Shown here: one piece after another, positions 19,035-27,534 of the stretch
Layout of the letters: each line of letters starts with the position of its first letter
Position numbering within the stretch: position 1 is the first letter of the stretch
NCBI RefSeq assembly: GCF_024385575.1
Contig: NZ_JANFMV010000001.1
Span: 3,873,681 to 3,937,680 of the forward strand
Reading direction: 5' to 3'
Length of the DNA stretch: 64,000 bases
Origin: Rhizobium sp. NRK18
GTDB lineage: Bacteria; Pseudomonadota; Alphaproteobacteria; Rhizobiales; Rhizobiaceae
The notes under the pieces: model-generated
Seen by the model: only the letters and a program-made list of their open reading frames with translations
Told to the model about the DNA's origin: nothing
Databases searched by the model: none
Position numbers and translations under genes: made by a program

Positions 19035-20051
19035 ATGCGCATCATTCTGGATCCGGCGCCGCGCACGGCCGCCGAGATTTTCGACGCGGAGAACCATCGC
19101 CGGCTGATGACCGAGCACGATGTCGCGGTCTATGACGGCGGCGATCGCGATGCGTTCTACAGCCGCCATCTGCCCGACTGCGAGATCCTGATGAGCCAGC
19201 AGCCGATGGACAGGGCCCGGCTCGACAGCGCGCCGAAGCTGAAGGCGATCTTCAACGTCGAGACCAATTTCCTGCCGAACATCGATTACGAGACCTGTTT
19301 CGCCCGCGGCATCCATGTGCTGGCGCCGAGCGGCGTGTTCGCGTTACCCGTCGCCGAAATGGGGCTCGGCATGGCGATCTCGTTGGCGCGCGGCATTCAC
19401 AGCGAACACAAGCGCTTTGCCGAAGGCAGCGAGCGCTACGGCTTGGAAGGCAATGGCGAGGCGGAATTGCTGACGGGCTCCGAGTTCGGCTTCATCGGCT
19501 TCGGCGATCTCGGCCGCGCGCTCTTCGCACTGCTGCCCGGCTTCCGGCCGAAGACGATCCGCGTCTTTGATCCGTGGCTGCCGGCCGGCCACCTGGAGCG
19601 CATCGGCGTGACGCCGGCGAGCCTGGACGAGGTGCTGACCAAAAGCCGGTTCGTCTTTGTCGTCGCCTCGATCACCACGGAGAACCAGCATCTTCTGAAT
19701 GCGACCAACCTGCCGAAGATGCAGAAGGGCGCGTCGCTGATCCTCTTGTCGCGCGCGGCGGTCGCGGATTTCGACGCGGTCGGGCATCTCGTACGCTCGG
19801 GCCATATCCGCTTTGCGACCGACGTCTTCCCGGAAGAACCGGTCGCGCCCGGCGATCCGGTGCGGTCGCTTCCCGGCACGCTGTTTTCCCCGCACCGCGC
19901 CGGCGCGCTGACCAGCGCCCTTCAGGACATCGGCCGCCGCGTGATGGAAGACGTCGGGCAGATCGCCAAGGGCCTGCCGCCCGTCAGCTGCCGCCGCGCC
20001 GAACGCGAGACCGTCATGCGCCTGCGCAGCAAGCCGGTGGACAAGACGTGA
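19035..20051 (+). CDS. D-isomer-specific 2-hydroxyacid dehydrogenase family protein
   Basis: 338 residues from ATG 19035, which follows GGGAGGAAAAGC; the upstream ATG at 19005 lacks a site. The Rossmann motif GFIGFGDLGRAL is near residue 155, followed by the conserved RIRVFDPW-like strand, LSRAAVADFDAV and a C-terminal FSPHRAGALT segment holding the catalytic His (normally H-x-A/G). The family oxidises 2-hydroxyacids or reduces 2-ketoacids with NAD(P). It shares its control region with the sugar operon, so a role in oxidising or reducing an acid derived from that sugar is plausible but not shown. Confidence 0.85.
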   Translation: MRIILDPAPRTAAEIFDAENHRRLMTEHDVAVYDGGDRDAFYSRHLPDCEILMSQQPMDRARLDSAPKLKAIFNVETNFLPNIDYETCFARGIHVLAPSGVFALPVAEMGLGMAISLARGIHSEHKRFAEGSERYGLEGNGEAELLTGSEFGFIGFGDLGRALFALLPGFRPKTIRVFDPWLPAGHLERIGVTPASLDEVLTKSRFVFVVASITTENQHLLNATNLPKMQKGASLILLSRAAVADFDAVGHLVRSGHIRFATDVFPEEPVAPGDPVRSLPGTLFSPHRAGALTSALQDIGRRVMEDVGQIAKGLPPVSCRRAERETVMRLRSKPVDKT

Positions 20052-20102
20052 GGGGGCTCCGAGAGTGATTGGCTACAGCTCAGCTTTGCGTACGACAGCT
20101 AG

Positions 20103-20112
20103 CCCCCCCCCC
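20103..20112. repeat. Poly-C tract (10 C)
   Basis: Ten consecutive cytosines at the left boundary of the AT-rich segment, about 50 bases after the dehydrogenase stop. Homopolymers this long are slippage-prone, and a sequencing length error is also possible. It sits 8 bases upstream of the next possible ATG. Confidence 0.6.
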
Positions 20113-20119
20113 GACCATT

Positions 20120-20356
20120 ATGGTTTACAATCACGAAGACGACAGGAAATACGATAGGCCTTGGCTTGCATTCAGAGTGGACAGACTCAGGTCGCAAAGG
20201 TTCGGCCGGAGAAGCCAGTACTCGATCACCATGGAAGGATACAACAATACTTGGTTGGTCCATGAGGGCTTTATAATAGCAGATGGGAATTCCCTCATAG
20301 CCAACCTTGTGAGAGATTGCCCGAAAGTTCTCACTCTTTTACCTTATTTTGGCTAG
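20120..20356 (+). CDS. Possible small hypothetical protein
   Basis: 78 residues if started at ATG 20120 (MVYNHEDDRKYDRPW...). The protein has balanced composition and aromatic residues, ending LLPYFG, which looks more like a real peptide than a shadow frame. However, there is no ribosome-binding site, only the poly-C tract upstream. The base composition is visibly more AT-rich than the flanking sugar locus and matches the DUF3800 gene 69 bases downstream, so the two may have arrived together. No family recognised. Confidence 0.35.
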   Translation: MVYNHEDDRKYDRPWLAFRVDRLRSQRFGRRSQYSITMEGYNNTWLVHEGFIIADGNSLIANLVRDCPKVLTLLPYFG

Positions 20357-20425
20357 CCGCACCCAACCAGACTTCAGCATTCCAACAAAAGAAGCTCTGA
20401 CCACGGAAGCTACGAGAGGGATTGG

Positions 20426-21178
20426 ATGCATCTGTGTTTTATCGATGAAAGCGGAACGCCGCCCTCCAAACCAAATCCCAATCAGCCTTACTTCACGCTG
20501 GGTGCAGTTGTGATTGACGCTTGGCGGTGGCACGAGATTGCCAAACTGGTTCGCGGCTACACCTCAAGACATGGCATCAAGGGCGAGCTCAAGTGGCGAT
20601 ACTTCGCACCCCACAATCAGCAGCCGGACAACCCATTGAGAGCCAAGACCGCTCAACAACGAAAGGCATTAAGCTTAGAACTAGCCAAACTGATAGCCAA
20701 AAGCCCTTTGACGATCATCGCTTGCGTGACCGACATAGAGGCAGCCTTTGCTTACGCCTCAATTTCAAGCCAGCGCGAGCTGTATCATTTCGCTTATAAG
20801 CCTCTGACCGAACGGTTTCAGTACTTCCTGCAAGATCAGAAGAGTTTGGGCGTGGTCATAGCAGACCATCGCGGCAAAGATGATGATCGGCTTTTAAGGG
20901 CACATCATGACACACTTATTGCCAAGCCGGGCAACACCATATCGGGTTACAATAAACTGATTGAGGGCCTATTTCTTCAAGACTCATGCCACTCCATCGG
21001 AATTCAGCTTGCCGATTTTGTAGCAGGAGCCATCCATAGAGCCTATTCGACTGGAGACGGCGAACTTGCGGCAATTATCAAGCCGCGTCTACGTCGAAAG
21101 CCAGATGGCACAACCTTAGGCCACGGGATCGTGCATCACCCTCGCGACCGATTCAGGCCAGATCTTCGAAGAAAATAG
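20426..21178 (+). CDS. DUF3800 domain protein
   Basis: 250 residues. DUF3800 proteins have an RNase H-like fold and unknown function. The family marks are visible: the N-terminal strand with IDESG at residues 6-10, ELKWRYF, an acidic VIADHRGKDDDRLL strand and helix, and LADFVAGAIHRAYSTGD near the C-terminus, together a plausible metal-binding acidic set. The start follows GAGAGGGATTGG. GC is clearly below that of the neighbours. DUF3800 genes turn up on mobile elements and near defence loci, but no partner with a known defence function is present here. Likely transferred. Confidence 0.85.
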   Translation: MHLCFIDESGTPPSKPNPNQPYFTLGAVVIDAWRWHEIAKLVRGYTSRHGIKGELKWRYFAPHNQQPDNPLRAKTAQQRKALSLELAKLIAKSPLTIIACVTDIEAAFAYASISSQRELYHFAYKPLTERFQYFLQDQKSLGVVIADHRGKDDDRLLRAHHDTLIAKPGNTISGYNKLIEGLFLQDSCHSIGIQLADFVAGAIHRAYSTGDGELAAIIKPRLRRKPDGTTLGHGIVHHPRDRFRPDLRRK

Positions 21179-21429
21179 ACGCCGGGCGATACCGTAGTAT
21201 CGACGCCATAAATGTCAGGCTCCCGAGCGCCTCATTTATATAAGGTTTTGCATAGTTCAGCTCAAGGAATCGTATTCTAAAGAAGGCGCCGCGTTTGACA
21301 TACTGTGAATCAATTTTCCACTTTTTGAGGTGAAAAGCTGGCTTGCACCAGAATTCACATTGAGCGTCGCCACAAAGACCTACACACCAAAGCAATTTTC
21401 GATAAATTTCTTCGAAAGCTGGAAAAGTT

Positions 21430-21505
<76 letters not shown>

Positions 21506-21656
21506 ATTCCAAGGGTTCCGGTCTGACCGGATGCTGGTTCCCGGTGGGCTTCAGCCCGTCGGGTGGCGGCTTACTACTTCCTGTGTCGGAAGATGGCAAG
21601 CCCCAAAATCGCGAGCCCGGAATTTTTTTGTCGGCACCGGGCTCGCCTTGGCAAAA

Positions 21657-22049
21657 TCAGGTCTCGTCGTCGTCGCCGCCGACGCCGATCAGGCCGGACA
21701 TGTCGTCGTCATCGTCGTCGTCGTCGCTTTCGAGGAAGGTGTCGTCGTCATCGTCGTCGCCGAGATCGACATCGTCGTCATCACCCATATCCGGGATATC
21801 GTCGCCCGAATCGTTGCCGTCGGCATCCTCGAGGGACACCAGTTCGACTTCGTTGTTCTCGGTATCGACTTCCGCGACGTCCTCTTCCTCTTCCTTCTCC
21901 ATCACCGCGATGGCGGACGTTTCCTCGAAGAAGGAAAGCGGCCAGGAATTGCCGGAATAGGGAGAGACAACCGGGTTGCGGTTGAGGTCGTAGAACTTCT
22001 TGCCCGTGTCGGGGCAGATGCGTTTCGTTCCAAGTTCTGCTTTTGCCAC
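21657..22049 (-). CDS. TIGR02300 (FYDLN acid-tail) family protein
   Basis: 130 residues from GTG 22049, which has AAGAGG eight bases upstream; the family normally begins exactly here (AKAELGTKRICPDTGKKFYDLN). The longer ATG frame to 22109 is unlikely. The N-terminal 45 residues are the conserved FYDLN-acid domain with a single Cys in ICPDTG, and the C-terminal half is almost entirely Asp and Glu (runs such as DDDDDD). This is normal for the family and not an assembly error. It is restricted to alphaproteobacteria and of unknown function. It usually sits next to tRNA-Ala, as here. Confidence 0.92.
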   Translation of the reverse strand: MAKAELGTKRICPDTGKKFYDLNRNPVVSPYSGNSWPLSFFEETSAIAVMEKEEEEDVAEVDTENNEVELVSLEDADGNDSGDDIPDMGDDDDVDLGDDDDDDTFLESDDDDDDDDMSGLIGVGGDDDET

Positions 22050-22362
22050 TGTCAAAGCCTCTTGAATATGTGCCGGGAAAAAGCGGTTCGTGCCGCCAGA
22101 CCGGGCCATGCCGGTTAAAAACGTTGGCGGTCCCCATACTGCCTGCGCCCGCTTCTGTCAAAGGCAAACTTTGATGGATGACAGACCACGCCGCATCCGG
22201 AAGCCCTGGCGGCACAATTCATCGCAACAAACCTTCGATGGCGTCATTTCAATTGCGAGCTGCCACTTAAATCAACCTTAAGGAGATCCCGCTACTGAAA
22301 ATGCAAGTTCGGAAGAAGCGCCATCAATCCTTCCTCTTCTTGCATCGTGAGACGGAAAAGCC
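22050..22362. other. Intergenic stretch between TIGR02300 and the membrane-protein gene
   Basis: 313 bases. It should hold the leftward promoter of the TIGR02300 gene and the rightward promoter of the membrane-protein gene. No repeat, RNA gene or convincing promoter pair stands out. Confidence 0.4.
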
Positions 22363-23013
22363 ATGGAGAAACGAAGGTTGAGACAATTCGCCTGGAGAAA
22401 GCCGGAGATCTCCAACGCCCCGCGCATTTTTCCACGCTCCGCTCTCGAATGTCTTCGCGAGAGCGAATTGCAGCGGTTCAACACCCTGGCGTTCTGGATT
22501 CTAATCTCGACTCTGCCATGCCTGATCCTCCTCCAAGTCCTTGATGGCCGCTGGTGGATGGGCCAAATTGACGGACTTACAGCGCTTGGACTGAGTGTCG
22601 CCATGCTCATCCCCTATTTTTCGCTGTGGGTCGCTATCAGCCGGATATTGCGATTGGGCATATTGCGAGCGCGAGACATCAACTCCCGAGAGGCGTACAC
22701 TCCCGATTTCGTCGCCTTCACATTGTCGATCAAGACAATCTCGAAATTGGTTTTGCTCCTAGCAATGGCAGCATTGCTGGAAGCGAGCTTGTTTGGTGGC
22801 GTACGACGTCTGTTTCGTGGCCTACCATTTTCAGATCCTCATGCACACCACCACTTCCGCAGATGGCAGATCGAGTTTATCGATCAGCACATCGCACCGT
22901 ATTTTCCATCTGGGCCGATCTTTCCCGCATTTATGATGCTCGCCATTGCAGTTCTCATCTTTTGGCTGATTTTTCGGGTTTATGCGCTGTCACGTCAGCA
23001 TAGAAACCGGTGA
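22363..23013 (+). CDS. Unknown membrane protein at the usual aroA position
   Basis: 216 residues with about four hydrophobic segments: near 43-60 (LAFWILISTLPCLILL), 70-95 (LTALGLSVAMLIPYFSLWV), 125-145 (SKLVLLLAMAALLEASLF) and 188-208 (AFMMLAIAVLIFWLIFRV). The N- and C-termini are basic and a His cluster (HAHHHF) lies in the last loop. Ribosome binding is weak (GAAAAGCC). Codon use is less GC-biased than cmk and rpsA. I do not recognise the family. It occupies the gap between TIGR02300 and cmk, where related genomes normally have aroA. Confidence 0.65.
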   Translation: MEKRRLRQFAWRKPEISNAPRIFPRSALECLRESELQRFNTLAFWILISTLPCLILLQVLDGRWWMGQIDGLTALGLSVAMLIPYFSLWVAISRILRLGILRARDINSREAYTPDFVAFTLSIKTISKLVLLLAMAALLEASLFGGVRRLFRGLPFSDPHAHHHFRRWQIEFIDQHIAPYFPSGPIFPAFMMLAIAVLIFWLIFRVYALSRQHRNR

Positions 23014-23100
23014 TATAAGGCAGGAGGTCTGATCAAGATTGGCAGATGCTTCCATTGTGTCTATTAAGCGCATCGGCTTACAGGACGTATGGAACCCACT

Positions 23101-23724
23101 ATGATTATTGCCATCGACGGGCCGGCGGCAGCCGGCAAGGGCACGCTTTCACGCCGGATTGCCGAGGAGTACGGCTTTCACCATCTCGACACGGGGCTGA
23201 CCTATCGCGCCACGGCCAAGGCGCTTCTCGACGCCGGGCTGCCGCTCGATGACGAGGCCGTGGCCGCCGGGATGGCGGCGAAGGTCGATCTTGCCGGGCT
23301 CGACCGTTCGGTGCTGTCGGCCCACGAGATCGGCGAAGCCGCCTCGAAGATCGCCGTGATGCCATCGGTGCGCCGGGCGCTGGTCGAGGCGCAGCGGGCG
23401 TTTGCGCGCAAGGAGCCCGGCACGGTGCTGGACGGGCGCGACATCGGCACGGTCGTCTGCCCGGATGCTGCCGTGAAGCTCTATGTGACGGCTTCAGCGG
23501 AGGTGCGCGCCAGGCGCCGTTTCGACGAGATCCGGGCGGGCGGCAAGCAAGCTGATTTTGCCGAGATCCTCGCCGACATCGTCAAGCGCGATGCGCGCGA
23601 CAGCGGACGGGCCGACAGCCCTTTGCGGCCAGCGGAAGACGCGCACTTGATAGATACGTCCGAAATGGGTATAGAGGCCGCGTTTCAGGCAGCGAAGGCT
23701 ATTGTCGACGCCGCCTTGAAATAG
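23101..23724 (+). CDS. cmk: (d)CMP kinase
   Basis: 207 residues from ATG 23101 ([15 protein letters not shown]); an ATG four codons upstream (23089) is also possible. The enzyme phosphorylates CMP and dCMP. Walker [10 protein letters not shown], the substrate segment [11 protein letters not shown], and [13 protein letters not shown] and [12 protein letters not shown] are diagnostic of bacterial Cmk. It precedes rpsA by 144 bases on the same strand, the widely conserved cmk-rpsA pair. Confidence 0.96.
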   Translation: MIIAIDGPAAAGKGTLSRRIAEEYGFHHLDTGLTYRATAKALLDAGLPLDDEAVAAGMAAKVDLAGLDRSVLSAHEIGEAASKIAVMPSVRRALVEAQRAFARKEPGTVLDGRDIGTVVCPDAAVKLYVTASAEVRARRRFDEIRAGGKQADFAEILADIVKRDARDSGRADSPLRPAEDAHLIDTSEMGIEAAFQAAKAIVDAALK

Positions 23725-23867
23725 GCTGGACCTTTTTCCCCGCGCCGGACTTGCCCTGTCACACAAAGATCAAGACGACAGGGCGGAAGAAGCAGCAGCC
23801 TCGTGTTCAACACAAACCCACCGGCGTATGCGCGGTCCAGAACACCGGATCGCAGTTTGGAGATTTC

Positions 23868-25571
23868 ATGTCAGTAGATACCTCTATGCGGGAGGATTTC
23901 GCAGCCCTCCTCGAAGAATCGTTTGCAACGAACGATCTCGCTGAAGGCTACGTTGCCAAGGGCATCGTGACCGCAATCGAAAAGGACGTCGCGATCGTCG
24001 ACGTCGGCCTCAAGGTCGAAGGCCGCGTACCGCTCAAGGAATTCGGCGCCCGTGCCAAGGACGGCACGCTCAAGGTTGGCGACGAAGTCGAAGTCTACGT
24101 CGACCGCATCGAAAACGCGCTGGGCGAAGCTGTTCTGTCGCGCGAGAAGGCTCGCCGCGAAGAAAGCTGGGTCAAGCTCGAAGCCAAGTTCGAAGCCGGT
24201 GAGCGCGTTGAAGGCGTTATCTTCAACCAGGTCAAGGGCGGCTTCACCGTCGATCTCGACGGCGCGATCGCCTTCCTGCCGCGTTCGCAGGTCGACATCC
24301 GTCCGATCCGCGACGTCACCCCGCTCATGCACAACCCGCAGCCCTTCGAAATCCTCAAGATGGACAAGCGTCGCGGCAACATCGTGGTTTCGCGCCGCAC
24401 GGTTCTCGAAGAGTCCCGTGCCGAGCAGCGTTCTGAAATCGTTCAGAACCTTGAAGAAGGCCAGGTTGTCGAAGGCGTCGTCAAGAACATCACCGATTAC
24501 GGTGCGTTCGTCGACCTCGGCGGCATCGACGGTCTGCTCCATGTCACCGACATGGCATGGCGCCGCGTGAACCATCCGTCGGAAATCCTGAACATCGGCC
24601 AGACGGTCAAGGTTCAGATCATCCGCATCAACCAGGAAACCCACCGCATCTCGCTCGGCATGAAGCAGCTGGAAGCAGATCCGTGGGATGGCATCGGCGC
24701 GAAGTACCCGGTCGGCAAGAAGATCTCCGGTACCGTCACGAACATCACCGACTACGGTGCGTTCGTCGAGCTGGAGCCGGGCATCGAAGGCCTGATCCAC
24801 ATTTCCGAAATGTCCTGGACCAAGAAGAACGTCCACCCCGGCAAGATCCTGTCCACGAGCCAGGAAGTCGATGTCGTCGTTCTCGAAGTCGATCCGACCA
24901 AGCGCCGCATCTCGCTGGGCCTCAAGCAGACGCTTGAAAACCCGTGGGAAGCATTCGCTCACTCGCATCCGGCCGGCACTGAAGTCGAAGGCGAAGTCAA
25001 GAACAAGACCGAATTCGGCCTGTTCATCGGCCTCGACGGCGACGTTGACGGCATGGTTCACCTCTCCGACCTCGACTGGAACCGTCCGGGCGAACAGGTC
25101 ATCGAGGAGTTCAACAAGGGCGACGTCGTCAAGGCTGTCGTTCTGGATGTGGACGTCGACAAGGAGCGCATCTCGCTCGGCATCAAGCAGCTCGGCAAGG
25201 ACTCGGTTGGCGAAGCCGCCGCTTCCGGCGACCTGCGCAAGAACGCCGTCGTTTCGTGCGAAGTTACCGCCGTCAACGATGGTGGCATCGAAGTGAAGCT
25301 GGTCAACCACGAAGACATCAGCGCGTTCATCCGTCGCGCCGACCTGTCGCGTGACCGTGACGAACAGCGTCCGGAGCGTTTCTCCGTTGGTCAGGTTGTC
25401 GACGCCCGCGTCACCAACTTCTCCAAGAAGGACCGCAAGGTCATGCTGTCGATCAAGGCTCTCGAGATCGCAGAAGAGAAGGAAGCCGTCGCACAGTTCG
25501 GTTCGTCCGACTCTGGCGCTTCGCTCGGCGACATCCTGGGCGCAGCGCTCAAGAACCGCGGCAACGAGTAA
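23868..25571 (+). CDS. rpsA: 30S ribosomal protein S1
   Basis: 567 residues, full length. S1 binds mRNA leaders and unwinds them at initiation. Six S1 (OB-fold) repeats can be followed, with the typical DYGAFVDLGGIDGLLHVTDMAW at repeat 3 and DYGAFVELEPGIEGLIHISEMSW at repeat 4. Start: ATG 23868 after TTTGGAGATTTC, matching the family N-terminus (SVDTSMREDFAALLEESF). The frame stays open upstream, but those residues are not S1. The high AAG/GAA and C-ending codon use marks high expression. Confidence 0.98.
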   Translation: MSVDTSMREDFAALLEESFATNDLAEGYVAKGIVTAIEKDVAIVDVGLKVEGRVPLKEFGARAKDGTLKVGDEVEVYVDRIENALGEAVLSREKARREESWVKLEAKFEAGERVEGVIFNQVKGGFTVDLDGAIAFLPRSQVDIRPIRDVTPLMHNPQPFEILKMDKRRGNIVVSRRTVLEESRAEQRSEIVQNLEEGQVVEGVVKNITDYGAFVDLGGIDGLLHVTDMAWRRVNHPSEILNIGQTVKVQIIRINQETHRISLGMKQLEADPWDGIGAKYPVGKKISGTVTNITDYGAFVELEPGIEGLIHISEMSWTKKNVHPGKILSTSQEVDVVVLEVDPTKRRISLGLKQTLENPWEAFAHSHPAGTEVEGEVKNKTEFGLFIGLDGDVDGMVHLSDLDWNRPGEQVIEEFNKGDVVKAVVLDVDVDKERISLGIKQLGKDSVGEAAASGDLRKNAVVSCEVTAVNDGGIEVKLVNHEDISAFIRRADLSRDRDEQRPERFSVGQVVDARVTNFSKKDRKVMLSIKALEIAEEKEAVAQFGSSDSGASLGDILGAALKNRGNE

Positions 25572-25595
25572 TCGTTCCCTTACGGTTTGAAACAA

Positions 25596-25632
25596 AAAGC
25601 CCGCCGGAGACATCTCCGGCGGGTTTTTCTTT
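25596..25632 (+). terminator. Rho-independent terminator after rpsA
   Basis: Arms CCCGCCGGAGA (25600-25610) and TCTCCGGCGGG (25613-25623), followed by TTTTTCTTTG. Read leftward it is followed by CTTTTTGTTT, so it can work for both directions, but its position 20 bases beyond the end of the leftward gene at 25651 suggests a shared bidirectional terminator. Confidence 0.92.
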
Positions 25633-25650
25633 GCCCGGGTTCAGGATGCG

Positions 25651-27252
25651 TCAGTTGAGGCCGGCCATGCGCTGGTAGAGATCGTACATCGGATCGTCGA
25701 CATCATCGGCAGCCTTCTGGCCGTCCTCGTCGGAGATCATGCGCGGCGTGCGGCGCTCGCCGTTCTGGCCGTCATCCGCGTCTTCGTGCTGCTCGCCGGT
25801 GGCCTGTTCGTCGCCTGCCTGTCCCTCGGCCTCGCCATCCGGCTGCGCATAACGGCGGCGCTTCTTCTCTTCCGGCAGATCGTCCTGCGCCGTCAGATAG
25901 CCGACCTGCGCAAAGGGAATGCCGTCCTTCGACTGCGCTACCATCGCCTGCGCGGCAAGGGTCTGGGCGCCTTCCGGGAGAAGGGCCTGGCGTGTCGTGG
26001 AGGAGTTTGCCGTTGCCGGATCCCGGGTCTGCGCCTGAGGCTCGGAGGCCGGGTGGCGGGTGGCTTCAGCCGTCGCCGGACGCGCGAGTTCGCGCATCAG
26101 GGCCGTATCATCTTCCGCAGGTGCAAGCGCCTGACCGGCCTCGGGAGCTGCCGTACCAGCGGCGTGTGGCGGCAACGGACCGGCCGGGCGCGCCGCCGCG
26201 GAGACGGCGGCCTTCGGCAGCTCGGCCTGCGACAGGGCCTTTACGAGTTCGGCGGCCTTTGCCACCTGTTCGGGATCACGGATCGCGTTGGCGATCAGGC
26301 GGTCGTTGACGACCTCGGTCCAGCCTTTCAGTATCTGCAGCGTCTGATGGCGTTCGCTGCTTGCGTTGCGCGCCGCATTCTGGTTGGCGACCGGCGGCTG
26401 CCGGGGCTCGGCCTGTTCCGGCTCGACGGACGGCTGGCCATCGGGACCATAAGCACGCTCCAGCCGCTGGCGGAGTGCCTGGACATCCGCCGCTTCCGAC
26501 TTGACTGATGGCGGCTCTCCGATGGCGGAATGCTGCACAGCAGCCTGGCGGATGTTTGTTGGCACAGACGGCGCATCATCTTCGCCTCCGGCGAGTGCCG
26601 CAGCCGGCGCCGAAACCTGTTGTTCCACGCGTACCGCCTGTTGCTGCTGCGTGGCGGCGGGTCTTGCCGGCGAACCGGCAGCGGGGGCCTCTCCGCGGGA
26701 CTGGGGCGTCTGACGGAGAGGTTCGGCGACCGCGTCCGCATCCTCTCCCTCGTTCTGATGATAGGATTCCAGCACGTTGCGGGTGACCGCCTCGCCGTCA
26801 CGGGCGCGACCGCCCTCCAGCAGCGCGGCGATGCGCGCCGCCTGCACGCCGGCGGGCGAGTCCAGAACCTCCAGAAGCGTCTGCAGCTGGACGGTCTTCA
26901 GGGCCTGGCTGATCATCTTCTCGACCGCGGCGCGCGATGCCGCCGGAAGATTTCGGATTGCGGCGGCAAGCCTTTGCGCGAAGGCGGAATCGGATTCGGC
27001 ATCGCCACGGGTCATGCCGAGCACGTCGCCGAGCTGCGTCGCGATCGTGCGCAGGGCGGCGGGGAACGGATCGCTCGACCCGAAGGACAGGACGTTCAAC
27101 TGGCCGGGCTCGACATTGGCGACATGGGTTACGGCCTTGGCGAGCTCCGGACGCACGGCGGCAGCCGGCACCACGGAGGCTTTCGGCGTGACCGTGCCCT
27201 GGGCCTTGGCTGAAACGGCGGAACTGGCTTCCACTCTTACGGGAGGCAGCAT
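25651..27252 (-). CDS. Large Ala/Pro/Gln-rich protein of unknown function
   Basis: 533 residues from ATG 27252, which has GGAGAAAGCAG before it; an ATG at 27312 would add 20. The N-terminal about 150 residues include an ordered helical stretch (GDVLGMTRGDAESDSAFAQRLAAAIRNLP and a following amphipathic helix). The middle is low complexity, rich in Ala, Pro, Gln and Glu. Another ordered piece (HQTLQILKGWTEVVNDRLIANAIRDPEQ) lies near 310-360, and the C-terminus is acidic with a basic KKRRRYAQ patch. No signal peptide or membrane segment. The layout recalls flagellar hook-length (FliK-like) proteins, but no flagellar gene is near and I see no FliK C-terminal domain. Confidence 0.7.
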   Translation of the reverse strand: MLPPVRVEASSAVSAKAQGTVTPKASVVPAAAVRPELAKAVTHVANVEPGQLNVLSFGSSDPFPAALRTIATQLGDVLGMTRGDAESDSAFAQRLAAAIRNLPAASRAAVEKMISQALKTVQLQTLLEVLDSPAGVQAARIAALLEGGRARDGEAVTRNVLESYHQNEGEDADAVAEPLRQTPQSRGEAPAAGSPARPAATQQQQAVRVEQQVSAPAAALAGGEDDAPSVPTNIRQAAVQHSAIGEPPSVKSEAADVQALRQRLERAYGPDGQPSVEPEQAEPRQPPVANQNAARNASSERHQTLQILKGWTEVVNDRLIANAIRDPEQVAKAAELVKALSQAELPKAAVSAAARPAGPLPPHAAGTAAPEAGQALAPAEDDTALMRELARPATAEATRHPASEPQAQTRDPATANSSTTRQALLPEGAQTLAAQAMVAQSKDGIPFAQVGYLTAQDDLPEEKKRRRYAQPDGEAEGQAGDEQATGEQHEDADDGQNGERRTPRMISDEDGQKAADDVDDPMYDLYQRMAGLN

Positions 27253-27534
27253 CTGCTTTCTCCGGGCGTTTGATCGGGTGAACGTCGCAGGATGGACAAC
27301 AGGACCGCTCATGCGCTCCCTTGCATTCTCGAGCGGCCGTCAGGCGCCGCGTGATGCCTCATTGCATCGCAGAATGCGGAAATTCATGCCTGCAGCATGA
27401 CGGCAATATCTTAACAATCCGCTAACCAAGGTTAACAAAGCGACATCATCAGCATCGCGAAAGCCACATAAGCTACAGCTCATGCCGATTTGGCAGGTCG
27501 CGCGCTTAATAGCCGACGGCCGCGGGGAGCGACG

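Noticed and set aside
21657..21850. Asp-rich run as a possible assembly or repeat artefact
   Set aside because: Acidic tails of this kind are normal for the TIGR02300 family, and the frame is intact to its stop.
23871..25613. 580-codon open frame opposite rpsA
   Set aside because: Antisense shadow of rpsA for the same reason. It mirrors the S1 repeats and has no ribosome-binding site.
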